Below, piece after piece: positions 11,518 through 21,002 of a DNA stretch of 25,064 nt; positions within the stretch are counted from its first letter, which is position 1, and each line of letters starts with the position of its first letter. The stretch comes from Paramacrobiotus richtersi. Lineage: Eukaryota; Tardigrada; Eutardigrada; Parachela; Macrobiotidae. The notes under the pieces were generated by a model. It worked only from the letters and a program-made list of their open reading frames with translations, did no database searches and was not told where the DNA came from. The stretch lies in NCBI GenBank assembly GCA_034698045.1, contig JAQGAU010000667.1, positions 1 to 25,064 on the forward strand. The letters are read 5' to 3'. A program made the translations under genes and the position numbers.

Positions 11518-12901
11518 ATGGCTTTCACTGTAATGCGCACGTCTCTGGCAGCCATTGTGTTGGTACAGCTAATGTTGTCGGCGACCGTATCTGGCGATGG
11601 TAAGCGGCCACAGACAATTCTGAATATCTTTCTGTGACTCGTTTTGTTACATATTTATTCTCTTGAATAATCATGCGAACTAATTTCAGATTCCAAAGAG
11701 TACAAAAAAACCAAACCACCATCGGCAGCCAGCAACGAACTGGACGAGGAACAGAACTGTAAGTCATTTGCACAAGAATGCAAACATCATATAAAGCTGG
11801 AATTTTTAAGTTAAAATAGAAAACTAGGATTTCTTTAATTCGCGCAGTAGCCTTAAATCGTAAAAAAGTACGGACTACGCATTTCAATTTACCAGAAGAA
11901 TTTGTCAAATTTTATTGTTCAGAAAACCGTACGTATTAGATTTTTATGTTCTGATGCTTTCCCTTGTATTGCGAGCTATTGTGTTCCTTACTGTTTTCTC
12001 AGCAACAGTAGGTTGCAGCCATAGCGACTTTCAAGTTGACATTGAAGAGAAAGCAGCCGAATGTTCTGTGATTTACGCTTTGGCACTAGTCGCAAAGAGT
12101 CGAAAGTAAATAACCGATCGGCACTATTATCTGATAGACGCCGTTTCCGCACATAGGGAATCTGATTAAAACTTGGTCTTTCCGTACTTCTAGTCAGATT
12201 TTGGCAACAATGAAGCCAAGATTATTATTATACTTCTGCGTAATGTTTGATAACTAACCAGAAATTGTTCCTGCGCAGATGTTACGGCTGCACCACACAA
12301 AATTTTTTTGTTATGAATTTTGTTAAGTAATACGAAAGTAAACAATATGGTCGACAAGCGAGAGTATTTGCTCATCTGCGGCAGTTGCCCAGTTCCACAC
12401 ATATTGGCAAGCTGTGCACGTTAACTGAAAACTAGCATACTGCTTCAAACCATGCTTAACAAATAGTGCCGCTGTTAAATATCAGAAGATATACATCTTC
12501 ATGATCATGTACAGAAGAGATACCAATACTGTGGAAGTATTCCGAGTAGTGGTTATCTGCATAGTTAATCTAAACGAGAAGATGTATCTCGGTAATCCGA
12601 GTGGATCAGTACATGGCAATAAATTGTCCTTTTTCGGGCAGATAAATTAAACGACAAAGAGGACATTGGCCTCCGGGCGGATCTCTGCATCTTCGGAAGT
12701 GGAGACTACACCGTACCGGACTGCCGGTTCTACCTGCACTGCGTCGGCTTGCGCGCTTACGTATCCCGGTGCCCAGGCGGCTACGTCTTCGACCCGGCCA
12801 GCCGGCAGTGCGACTGGCCCAGCAAGAACCCGAGCTGTCTCAGCAATGGCAAATACGAAGTGCCCGACACCCATACCACGCCCGCCAGCCGAAGTGGGTA
12901 G
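11518..12901 (+). CDS. secreted chitin-binding (peritrophin-A/CBM14) protein
   Basis: Exons 11518-11599, 11690-11758 and 12642-12901 join with phase 1 at both junctions into 136 residues. Donors are GTAAGC and GTAAGT; acceptors end TTTCAG and GGGCAG. Exon 1 is a signal peptide (AAIVLVQLMLSATVSG, cleavage before Asp27). Exon 2 is a short charged linker rich in Lys, Glu and Pro. Exon 3 holds a chitin-binding type-2 domain with all six cysteines (66, 78, 84, 94, 107, 116) and the aromatic-rich core CRFYLHC and GYVFDPASRQC. Family knowledge places such proteins in chitinous matrices such as cuticle or gut lining. A single domain with a short Ser/Thr/Pro tail is typical. The start context and exon 1 recur in decayed form near 16770-16825. 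The intact collar gene follows 170 bases downstream on the same strand. Confidence 0.88.
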
Positions 12902-13071
12902 TACAGCATTTTTTAAAAACGTTTATGCTGTTGTTTGACAGAAAGGATACTATACATGTATCCAACGGAATCTACTAATTAATCACGATTCATGAATCGA
13001 GCGTAGAGCATATTTTTGTGCAGCACACGTCACTTACACGTACAACATCTCTTACTCATGCATAAAATATA

Positions 13072-13812
13072 ATGGGAGAAGATGGGTCAGTACGTTTGAT
13101 GGTTGCAGAACTGATGATGACGACGGAGAATCAGGCCCTGGACCATGCCACATTTGAAAAGGAGGTGAACTTTAAGCGTTCAACGAGAAGCATCGGGGCC
13201 GATGCGGTGACATTCACAGATCAGTTCGCGAATATGTCAAGCACATGGAACAAAATTATGAACAAAACAGAAGAGATGTTGCTGAACATAACTAGGACTG
13301 TGCAAAACTTGGTGCCGGTGGGCTCCATTGTTGCCTACTACCAAGATGGAAATCCGCCCGAGTGCTGGTTGCGCTGCAATGGTTCAGCTTTTCAGAAGGA
13401 GAACTATCCCTTGTTAGCGTCGCTGCTGACGCAAACCAATACCCCAAATCTGCACGGCAAGTTTCTTATGGGCGTGGAAGAAAGGGAATCGTCACGATCG
13501 TGGAATCTCGTCGGGAAAACCGGCGGAGAGGCTATGCATGTGCTAACGAGAAGCGAAATGCCTGACCATAGTCACGCCATTCACCCGTGGACGACTGCCA
13601 GCGCGCCTTTGGCCAGTCCCGTCGTTAACACAGAAAGAGAGTTCAGACTGAAGGTGGATGCAGTCAGTAACGCCGAAAGAGGTCATTTTCTTCCTTTCGT
13701 ATTCGATACCTCGAGAGGCCAAATCCTGAGCACTTATGACAGCGGAGTCGGAATGGCACGTAATAATCTGCCGCCGTTTATGACGATTTCGTACATTATT
13801 CGTGCGTGCTAA
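13072..13812 (+). CDS. phage tail collar (Tail_Collar-like) domain protein
   Basis: This 246-residue frame is open to TAA. Residues 1-80 are polar and mostly helical, suited to a coiled-coil stalk. Residues 81-135 match the tail collar fold: VPVGSIVAYYQ, PPECWLRCNGSAF, YPLLASLL, TPNLHGKFLMGV. The domain continues with GKTGG (149-152), the His motif MPDHSH (163-168) and the closing NNLPPFMTISYIIRAC (231-246). In phages and bacterial Mdp-type proteins this domain forms trimeric fibres or collars. Here it is in animal DNA, with a diverged paralogue at 6757-7661, so it is genomic rather than contamination. The ATG start is uncertain. No signal peptide is visible, and phase 1 acceptors (for example ending GTTGCAG near 13108) allow an unseen upstream exon. 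Function is unknown; a secreted multimeric adhesin or matrix protein is an inference. Confidence 0.82.
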   Translation: MGEDGSVRLMVAELMMTTENQALDHATFEKEVNFKRSTRSIGADAVTFTDQFANMSSTWNKIMNKTEEMLLNITRTVQNLVPVGSIVAYYQDGNPPECWLRCNGSAFQKENYPLLASLLTQTNTPNLHGKFLMGVEERESSRSWNLVGKTGGEAMHVLTRSEMPDHSHAIHPWTTASAPLASPVVNTEREFRLKVDAVSNAERGHFLPFVFDTSRGQILSTYDSGVGMARNNLPPFMTISYIIRAC

Positions 13813-14541
13813 CAAGTTAACTGTTTTGCATATATTCTGCGGACAAATTACGACGATGTGGAACTGAAGGCGGATAAAAATTACAAAATTCAGACAGGGA
13901 GTCCAGAATGATTTGCAGTTTCTATCCAGTACAAACGGTGAAAAGATGTGCATATTGTAAGTTATCAGTTGATAAGCTTATAAAAGTTACTGCTCCATAA
14001 ATCAACGGCAACCGCAAAAGTATTCAATAGGAATCATTCAACGAAGTCTAAGTGAAACATCCAGCAAATCTATAGGCCCAAGGCCCATTTTACGAGCCTG
14101 TACGATACCGAGCATTGTACGATACTGAGCCTGTACGATACTGAGCATTGTTAGAATTTGCTTTTCAGTCTTGGGTTGGGTTTCTTGTCAGTTTTAAGAC
14201 TGATGGGAAAACCCCATTTCGAGTACCAGTTGTGTTGGAAATTTGCATGGTATGAACATACAGTTACATACTGAAACTGAGCGCGTCTCTTTCGCTGACA
14301 TCACCGCACGTAACTTATTGCCAAGATGGTAGCGTGGTATATACGTGGTACTTCGATATGGTCCAACAATTACCTACGAACCTGCTGTGTAAGGTGCTCC
14401 CAATTGCGGAGTGCTGTTCGGATTTCATGTATCCTTATCCTGATTTACTCATGGATCAAGATACGAATCTCCTGCATCGGCCCAGAAAGGCCGTAATTAT
14501 CGGTACGGTACACACCAGGTCCGTAATTGTTGGACCATAAT
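13813..14541. other. intergenic, short minisatellite only
   Basis: No coding exon is seen. 14094-14151 holds about 3.5 copies of a 16-17-base unit containing TGTACGATAC, alternating between two variants. The rest may be the decayed promoter of the pseudogene that follows. Confidence 0.5.
14094..14151. repeat. minisatellite, 16-17-base unit
   Basis: Successive units read GAGCCTGTACGATAC and GAGCATTGTACGATAC with small changes, giving a two-unit higher-order pattern of about 33 bases. Confidence 0.8.
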
Positions 14542-14860
14542 ATGAAAGTATCGCTTATGGTCCTGCTCCGCAACCACGCGAAACCTGCTATCCGCATCAC
14601 ACTTACCATACTACAATCGTTTACCAGTACCCACGGTGTAGGATCCCGAAGCCGGCAGCTGCCCATGGTGGCGTAGGACTGCGTTTGGTGAAAAGGTGTC
14701 GGGCTACTTTATAATTTCCTCTGTTCGGGCTGGCATAGAAACAGAGTATCACGGATGAAGTGCGAGTATGCGCACACGGTAGTCCACTGCAGTGCGACTA
14801 CACCACTCCAAACCAAACGGAAAAGTTGCATAGGACTCGCCTACCGGAGATCGGGAGATG
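14542..14860 (+). pseudogene. decayed paralogue of the small Cys-rich protein
   Basis: Three reading frames in turn match the intact gene at 4585-4956. ETCYPHHTY corresponds to EACHPHRSY, DPEAGSCPWWRRT to GPESGSCPYWRDT, CSGWHRNRVSRMKCEY to CCPGQHKHRKQRIWCEY, and a last block contains CDY. At least two frameshifts separate these blocks, one Cys of the CC pair is gone and the signal peptide is degraded. ATG at 14542 is the expected start. It cannot make the full protein. Confidence 0.8.
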
Positions 14861-16204
14861 GCTCTGGGGTATAAGCCAACATGCCGACAATTAGACACAA
14901 TGAGTTTACAGTTCCAACAACTCAATACCCAGAGCCCGACCTGTTTGGCACGCTGCTGTCGTAGCTTTTGTTATCTGTTAGGCTACTTTTTGTTGGGTTT
15001 CCGTATGTCGGGTTAGCTTTAGTTGCGAGGGATTGAGGAAATATCCGAGGAACAATACGGAGATCGCGTTATCCGGCCGTGCACCATGAGGTTTCTAGCT
15101 GTTTGAACCGTATACTGATTCTGTCTAATTGTCGGCCTCCTGCCTTTCGTCTTTTCCCTAAAACATTTATGGCTGAGGAAATGGTGCTTGTTGTGGTCAT
15201 AACACGGATATATGCGCATCTGCTGAAACGACACTTCGAATCTTCGATCGCGTTGCTCGTGTGCAACTTGGCATAACTCTCTACGATACTAGAAAGATTC
15301 TGCCGTACTGTGAGATCCTTCTGAATCTATTGCTGTTAACTGAGTTGTTGAAAAACAATTACAAACCTTCACTTGGCACTCCGTGCAATATGGCATCGGA
15401 ATCGAGAATTCCAGGCTTCTACGCACTCAAGAAACAGCTGTAATCTTACGCAAGAGACGAGCAGTTCAAAACATCGGAGAAAGAAGCCCGGCGACTACTA
15501 AACACAAGGTGTTGTGCACCAAGAAGCGTTAGCAATTTCAAGTAATTTAAGTAATTTCTACTTCCAGATTCTCATTAGTACTCTCACTGACACTTTGTAT
15601 CTGCATCCGTTTCATAAGCGGTCCACATCGCGCTTTGGAAACCGGCCCACATTTTTCGTGTGTAAAGGAGCTAAACTTCACGGGGTTTACTAGAGACGAC
15701 GGTGAAACGTGGCACGAACATCACACATGACATGACACAAAACATTTTAAACGAGGTGCAACCAAGTACCACGGACCAATCATCAACAACATTGCTGTAT
15801 CATAAATTAGAGCGGAACGTAAACCAACGTGAAACAAACTTACATGCTTGCCAAATGCAGTTTATGAATATAATTTCTGTTTTATCTTGCATTCAAGGCA
15901 CGCGACCCGTTCCGTCCAAAAGCTGACCTTTACAATACGGGGATTCAGTTACCTATGTGTGTGTACGTATAGTACGGAAATCAGGTCCCAGATTCGGGAA
16001 TATGTTACACACATTTCACTGATTACTGGTTTACTCCAAGCCGGTTTCCGACGACATGCATGTTAAGTTTTCGTTCTATTCGACCCTACAGTCGGAGTTG
16101 ACGGTGTTGTAGGTCCAGCTTGTCAGAGTTAGTTCCTGCGGCCTACGGCTTTAATATTCACCGTTCATGAACTGCCCGGACAAATAAAATTTTGGTGGTG
16201 CATT
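14861..16204. other. intergenic, no gene recognised
   Basis: Frames at 15019-15443 (both strands), 15702-15926 and 15848-16066 show no domain, signal peptide or splice pattern. No tandem array or clear inverted repeat was found. Confidence 0.45.
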
Positions 16205-16830
16205 TTGATGCGCAGCTTGCACTGTTCCGGCCAATGTTGTGATGGACCAAGCCGTTTCCCACTGCATTTTGACCGTGTAAAGAAAACTGCGTCGTACAAA
16301 TAGTCAGCGACGGTCAACAGACACTCAGTTACATTCATCAACCGAGGATCTCGTATAAATGAGCGCTGTCCGTGAACAACTTCTAGGTACAAAAATAAGA
16401 AAAGCAACTTTCAGTGTCAACCGGCGTATAGCTCAACAATAACAATCGAATAGCCGGTCCACAACGAGCCCGTGGAGACTGTACTTTTAGACCTTCACCA
16501 TACCATCTCTACTTGCCGATTTAATCAGTGTGCCAGTTTTCTCCTCTACTCGGTCGGTGTGCCAAGCGTTAAACTCGATCGACGTGTCAATCCAAGTGTC
16601 AGCACTCAGAAGCGGTATTTTGAAAGCGGAAAGCGGATTTATTGGTTGTGTGCATTCAAAATAACGGCAACATAATAATTATTATTATGTGGAGATCTCG
16701 GTCATGTATATTGGTGTGATGGTCCTTGCCATAACAATAAAAGTCGTAACCGAATAAATAATGGAGGTCTCTGGCATGTGTGGTAATGATACCGGTGAAA
16801 TTATCCCGATGTAGCGATGGTAAGCGGCAT
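16205..16830 (+). pseudogene. decayed duplicate of the chitin-binding gene's 5' end
   Basis: 16210-16280 resembles 11338-11408 (shared blocks CTGTTCCGGCCA, TTTCCC, CTGCATTTT and ACCGT). 16620-16670 resembles 11455-11500 (GAAAGCGG/GGAAGCAG..., TTGGTTGT, TGTG). 16770-16825 resembles exon 1 of the gene at 11518 and its donor (GTCTCTGGCA, then GCGATGGTAAGCGGC, identical over 15 bases). The copy carries a stop before the donor and an insertion of roughly 270 bases between the promoter-like blocks. Exons 2 and 3 were not found downstream. The promoter part is retained better than the coding part. Confidence 0.65.
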
Positions 16831-16851
16831 ATCGATTTCTTTTCGAAGTGG

Positions 16852-16977
16852 TTACGCGCGAGGTAGTCTACCGCGCGGTAGACTACCTCGCGTAGCGAAT
16901 CGGCTACGCGCGGGGACTCTCGCACGTTGTGAAATCGAAACAAAACTGCTCCGCGAGAGAGACTATCTCGCGCGTAA
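16852..16977. mobile_element. 126-base palindromic MITE-like element
   Basis: The ends are inverted repeats of 17 bases with one mismatch (TTACGCGCGAGGTAGTC at the left). Inside lies a perfect 36-base palindrome (16857-16892, centre CCGCGCGG) and a second hairpin (16889-16910, stem CGCGTAGC). The CpG-rich sequence stands out from its AT-rich surroundings. No target-site duplication is evident and no protein is encoded. A non-autonomous DNA element is the best guess. Confidence 0.7.
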
Positions 16978-17900
16978 AACTGACCTAAATTAAATGCACC
17001 GTGTGATACAGGTCACCAAACACGTTGTACAAGTAATTAATGTCGGAAAATACCACTATTCTTTTTACTGTCGACCCAATACTGCTCGTTTCAATGTCGA
17101 CACAGTTTTAGTTTTTTCCAGACATCGCCGTCGTTAATCAAATTGTGAGTATGTTGTTGTTGTTGTCGATATAGAAACAGAGTCCATACTGGACCACTGC
17201 CCCAGCTAATAACGTGAGTATGTTGAAGACTGGAGCACCGAGCAGATACTGAAAAATGTTGGCCAGGCAACATTGCGTGCAGCGTTCCAGAACAAAGGGT
17301 GATTAATGGCTTGTTCAGAGTAGTCGTCGCAATACAACCGGCTCCATGCCTTAATAATGGCATAAGACCAACAGTTTGTTTGGCAACATTCGGCGCCGCT
17401 TGGGAATACTCAAGTCTCGAGTGCTTGGCTGCGCTTACTTCCACCTGTTAAAGTGGTCTAAGAACGTGACTGACCGTTCGATAAACGTACTCAGTCCATT
17501 TTGCAAAAAGCTGTTTAGAAAGCAAAAAAGTTTAATGTTTTATTGAATGCATCGCACTAAAACGTTTACAATATTATTGTGAATTGTGATCTGTCCCGCA
17601 AAATCGAGAACGCTTGCCTTGATGGAAACACAATGTTGCCTTGAAACAGGGGTAAGTTTCTGCGCTTTTAGCCTGGCAACCATCAGAATGTGAAAGAAAG
17701 AACACTTACGATCGGCTTCTGCAAGTGATTGTTATGACAGCTAAACAAGTTACAAACGTGCTTCGTACAGCAGATGTGCAGTGAACATTATGAAGAATAC
17801 GCTAACTGTTGCCAGATATTTCGGTGCGAGGAAAGTGATTTTATCTTAAAAAATAAAATTCGAAGTATTTACAAGCAACAAAGGCCTCTTTTGTTGCAAA
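16978..17900. other. intergenic, no gene recognised
   Basis: The minus frame 17091-17444 contains a low-complexity GTT run (Gln-rich) but no domain. Nothing else is supported before the signal exon at 17901. Confidence 0.45.
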
Positions 17901-20441
17901 ATGGTTGCTATCTTTCTTTACTGTCTGGTCGTCGGACTCCTCAGTTATGGTACGGATTCGTAACACAACTTTCCATCGTTCAATGTGTAAAGACAGTCCG
18001 AATTCTTTGGAGTACTGTTTCGACAGACAGTATCACTCAGTAAGATAGGAAAATGGTGAAACACGTTCCAGCCTCCATGGCACTTCTGTACATTCGGATT
18101 ACGGCCGTACTGTATGTTGGTATGTGAACTTTGCAGATATATGGGCTGCTAAAATTACGCGTAGTACCACCTTCCCGCCGATTACTTGCTTCGAATGCGG
18201 TATGCCCCATGTGGTAAACGTGGAGTGCGATACCACGCCTCTTCTACTGCAACGCCAGGCAAAGACTTACGATACGGCCGAGCGTCTTCGAAACAACCGC
18301 GTGTGGATATACACTGTGGATATAAATGATACTGTGGAGCGTCCTGGTATACGGTATTTGGATGGACAGGTGCTTCCATACAAACCATACTGTGTTACCT
18401 ATATGGAAATTGAGGACAATGGTGCGGCGACCAAGATGTCTTTTGTCCGCACTGGCGCTTGGCCCAGTGAGCTCCCCACCAGTTCCCGATGTGCTGCGGA
18501 AGACGCACAGCTCGACTATAGTAAGTCGACTAAATACATACGCAGTAAACAGGAGCATTTCTGTTGCTGACACGATGTGGGGGGCTTTGTGTCACTGCTG
18601 CTGCAACGTAGCCGACGTCAAGGTTGATTCCTGTCAGTGACCGTCACGTGAACAGCCGCAAACGGAGCGCTATCAGTCAGACTTCGCTTTGTTGGTTTGT
18701 CTTCTCTGAGGCAGTGAAGAAATGCCTTAACCCTCGCTGCTTTTTGGCGGTGTGACCGCGCCCTGTATTACGTTTGGCCAGAAATGGCGACATCAGAGGA
18801 AGATGAACTGTTTCTGTTGGGTGCACCTTTAACAGCTGCGGTAGGTGTGAAGGTTCCTGGAAGTGGCGGCTGATCAGTTGAAGATCTTCCTGGAGCGCCT
18901 GACACTACTCGCCGCGCACCACAGCCTGTTTCTACTGAGAATCTGGAATGGGCTTCGGATTAGCAAGTGCTGTCTACATTCAGAAATGCTGACGGAGTTG
19001 GACGAAATTCTGCGCGGTGGTGTTAGAACGATTGCCAACGTGAACGTTTGTGGCTTACAGTGGGAGCAGATGACTCTTCCTGTCCGATTTGGTGGCTTCG
19101 GTATACGACGTACGGCTTCGCTTGCTATGTGTGCCTTCTTAGGCTCGGCGTTTTCAGTACGACCGCTTGTATGCCGCATCTATCCGTTTGCTGGGAAGAT
19201 GTTGGCTGATACTGGCATCATACTGCTGTGGAGAACTGGGTAAAGCAAACTCGTTGTGAAGTGACTCGTTGCAAACTCGTTCCACACAGTGCGCAAATTT
19301 CCGTCCGGAAAACTCAGTCTGCCTGGGATATGCCGTCGATACAGAAAACTATATCGGAACTTCGTCTCGCAACTATGAAAGACGTTCGAAATCGCGCAAT
19401 GTTATTAGCCGCTTTACAGGCTGATTCGGGATCATGGATAAATGTTCTGCCCGCCCTCTGCGTGAACACGTTGTTGACTGATGAAGAAGTGAGCGTTGGT
19501 ATTGGTCTCTGTCTCGGATTGCCAGTTGTCGGTGAGCACGAATGTGTCAAATGTGGAACAAATGTCAAATGTGTGGGACACAAACGGTCACCATGGACTC
19601 ACGTGCAGCACTAAAGGGAGATGGAGCCGTCACGTGAAGATGCACAACATTGTCAAAGGGCTTTCAAAAGTGCTTGTTTCCCATGTCAAAGAGAGCCGGT
19701 GGGACTGGAATACGGTATGTGATTCGGGAATCAGGGGATCTGCCAGAAATGCGGGACATGCCGCTCATTTATCTGAGAATAAAGAGCGTAATCACTATAC
19801 TTTTCTGGAACACCGTGAATATATATTTTTTACCCGTTAGCCATCGAAACATTGGGCCCTTCGGTCCTGCTTTCACCGAGCTCATTCGTCGGGGGGGAAA
19901 TTCGTCAGTTGACCGGAGAAGTGCGATCGACTGCTTTCATTAAACATCGTGTTAGTTTGGCTGTTGTCAGAGGTATCGCTGCGGCGGTTGTGGGAACTAT
20001 GCCAGTACATTTTGGGGACGCGAATGGTGATTTTGGTTGTTGTTTCAACGTGTAAAACTGTTCATTTCATTAGTTTTTTCATGCGCTCGTCTTTGTCTTT
20101 ACCTTGAATAAAATGCTGTTTCTACTAGACAACACGAGTTTAGACCAGAGCTTTACTAAGACTGCTTATTCCGCGATCTAGACTTCAATTCTATGGTTGT
20201 TTCGGTTCTCTAACAGTCTTTATTTTCAGAAAATTATAAGATGTCGAAGAGGTGGATTTACTGCGATACGGATCTTTGTAACAGTATCACAAAAGCGGAT
20301 ATGACGAACGAATGTTTCAAAGACGTATGTCTGGTACTTTTTGATATTATCGTTCAAAATGACCTGCTTTGGTGTCTGTTTTTCCAGGGACCCGGACGTT
20401 CGTTACAGGTATTTACAGCCTTAAGCACTCAAGGCAGTTGA
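17901..20441 (+). CDS. Ly6/uPAR-like secreted protein 3, intron holds a retrotransposon
   Basis: Exons 17901-17949, 18137-18520, 20230-20324 and 20388-20441 join in phases 1, 1, 0 into 193 residues ending TGA. Exon 1 (MVAIFLYCLVVGLLSY) is a signal peptide with a GTACGG donor. The other donors are GTAAGT and GTATGT, and acceptors end TTGCAG, TTTCAG and TTCCAG. The domain opens with TCFEC near residue 33, has PYCVTYMEIEDNG mid-way and closes with CDTDLCNS at 156-163. The last intron (20325-20387) is 63 bases, a multiple of three with no stop, so retention would only add 21 residues. Intron 2 (18521-20229, 1,709 bases) contains retrotransposon copy B in sense orientation. No GPI tail is seen. 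A rival first exon at 18053-18119 would leave an impossible 17-base intron. Confidence 0.78.
18715..20115 (+). mobile_element. non-LTR retrotransposon 3' fragment, copy B
   Basis: From about 18715 several frames match the post-YxDD part of a non-LTR polyprotein. LLGAPLT (near 18815) precedes AAHHSLFLLR, RFGGFGIRRTASLAMCAFLGSA and the knuckle start CVKCG (near 19545). After a frameshift HHGLTC follows. The final blocks (GPFGPAFTELI, then LTGEVRSTAF and AAAVVGTMP near 20000) correspond to the end of copy A. The endonuclease KRPDG motif is not conserved. Frameshifts lie near 18850, 19240, 19560 and 19890. A GAATAAA signal at about 20106 probably marks the element's 3' end. It is 5'-truncated, lacks the polymerase core and cannot move. 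Confidence 0.8.
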
Positions 20442-21002
20442 AGGGGTGTAGCGAAAGTGCAGAAATGCAGGGGCCAGTTAGTAATTTTACTGGTGACCAC
20501 ACACCACATCGGTATGTGTGCCGCAAGTCAGAAAAACAAACACATCGCTTCCATTCGGTTTTGCGAGTCAGTTATTCGAGTCAGTAATAATGCGACGGCA
20601 AAATTGCTGTGCAAAAGCGGTAGATTGATGTTGATTTCGGTTGCGTTTGCTGTAGATATCGTGTCAGCTGTCCATAAGGCTGGGTGTGCCTACATTAAGG
20701 GCTCTCCCAGATAGCTTAAATCTTGAGCTGTATATTACGTACAGCGTACGTAGTACAAAAGGTTGTCAATATATGCTGATCCTTCTTACAATATGTATTT
20801 TGCAATTTTTTCGTATGCACTGACTCTATGTGCCAAAGAGAACTAACTTGACTGTGCGACGAGATGAGAGACAACCGTGAGATGAGTGAGACGAGATGAG
20901 TGACAATATGATAGAATTGCCCTAAACTTCATAGATACGCAGCCAGAATCAGCCAGACTACTACATATATGAAAATGCAATAAATCTAACGGCTTAGTCT
21001 AA
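20442..21002. other. intergenic, no gene recognised
   Basis: This is the 3' flank of the third Ly6-like gene. A short degenerate GAGATGAG repeat lies at about 20860-20907. No coding exon is supported. Confidence 0.5.

Noticed and set aside
11954..12109. Signal-peptide-like frame MLSLVLRAIVFLTVF... inside an intron of the chitin-binding gene
   Set aside because: Attractive as a first exon for the collar gene, but no phase 1 donor with a good consensus follows it.
14094..14151. Tandem units as a CRISPR array
   Set aside because: Units are 16-17 bases without unique spacers, in animal DNA; an ordinary minisatellite.
17091..17444. Minus-strand 117-residue frame
   Set aside because: Gln-rich part comes from a GTT run; no domain, and Cys spacing fits none of the local families.
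18863..19243. Plus-strand frame as an independent host gene
   Set aside because: Its motifs (RFGGFGIRR, FLGSA) belong to the retrotransposon polyprotein, and flanking frames continue it.
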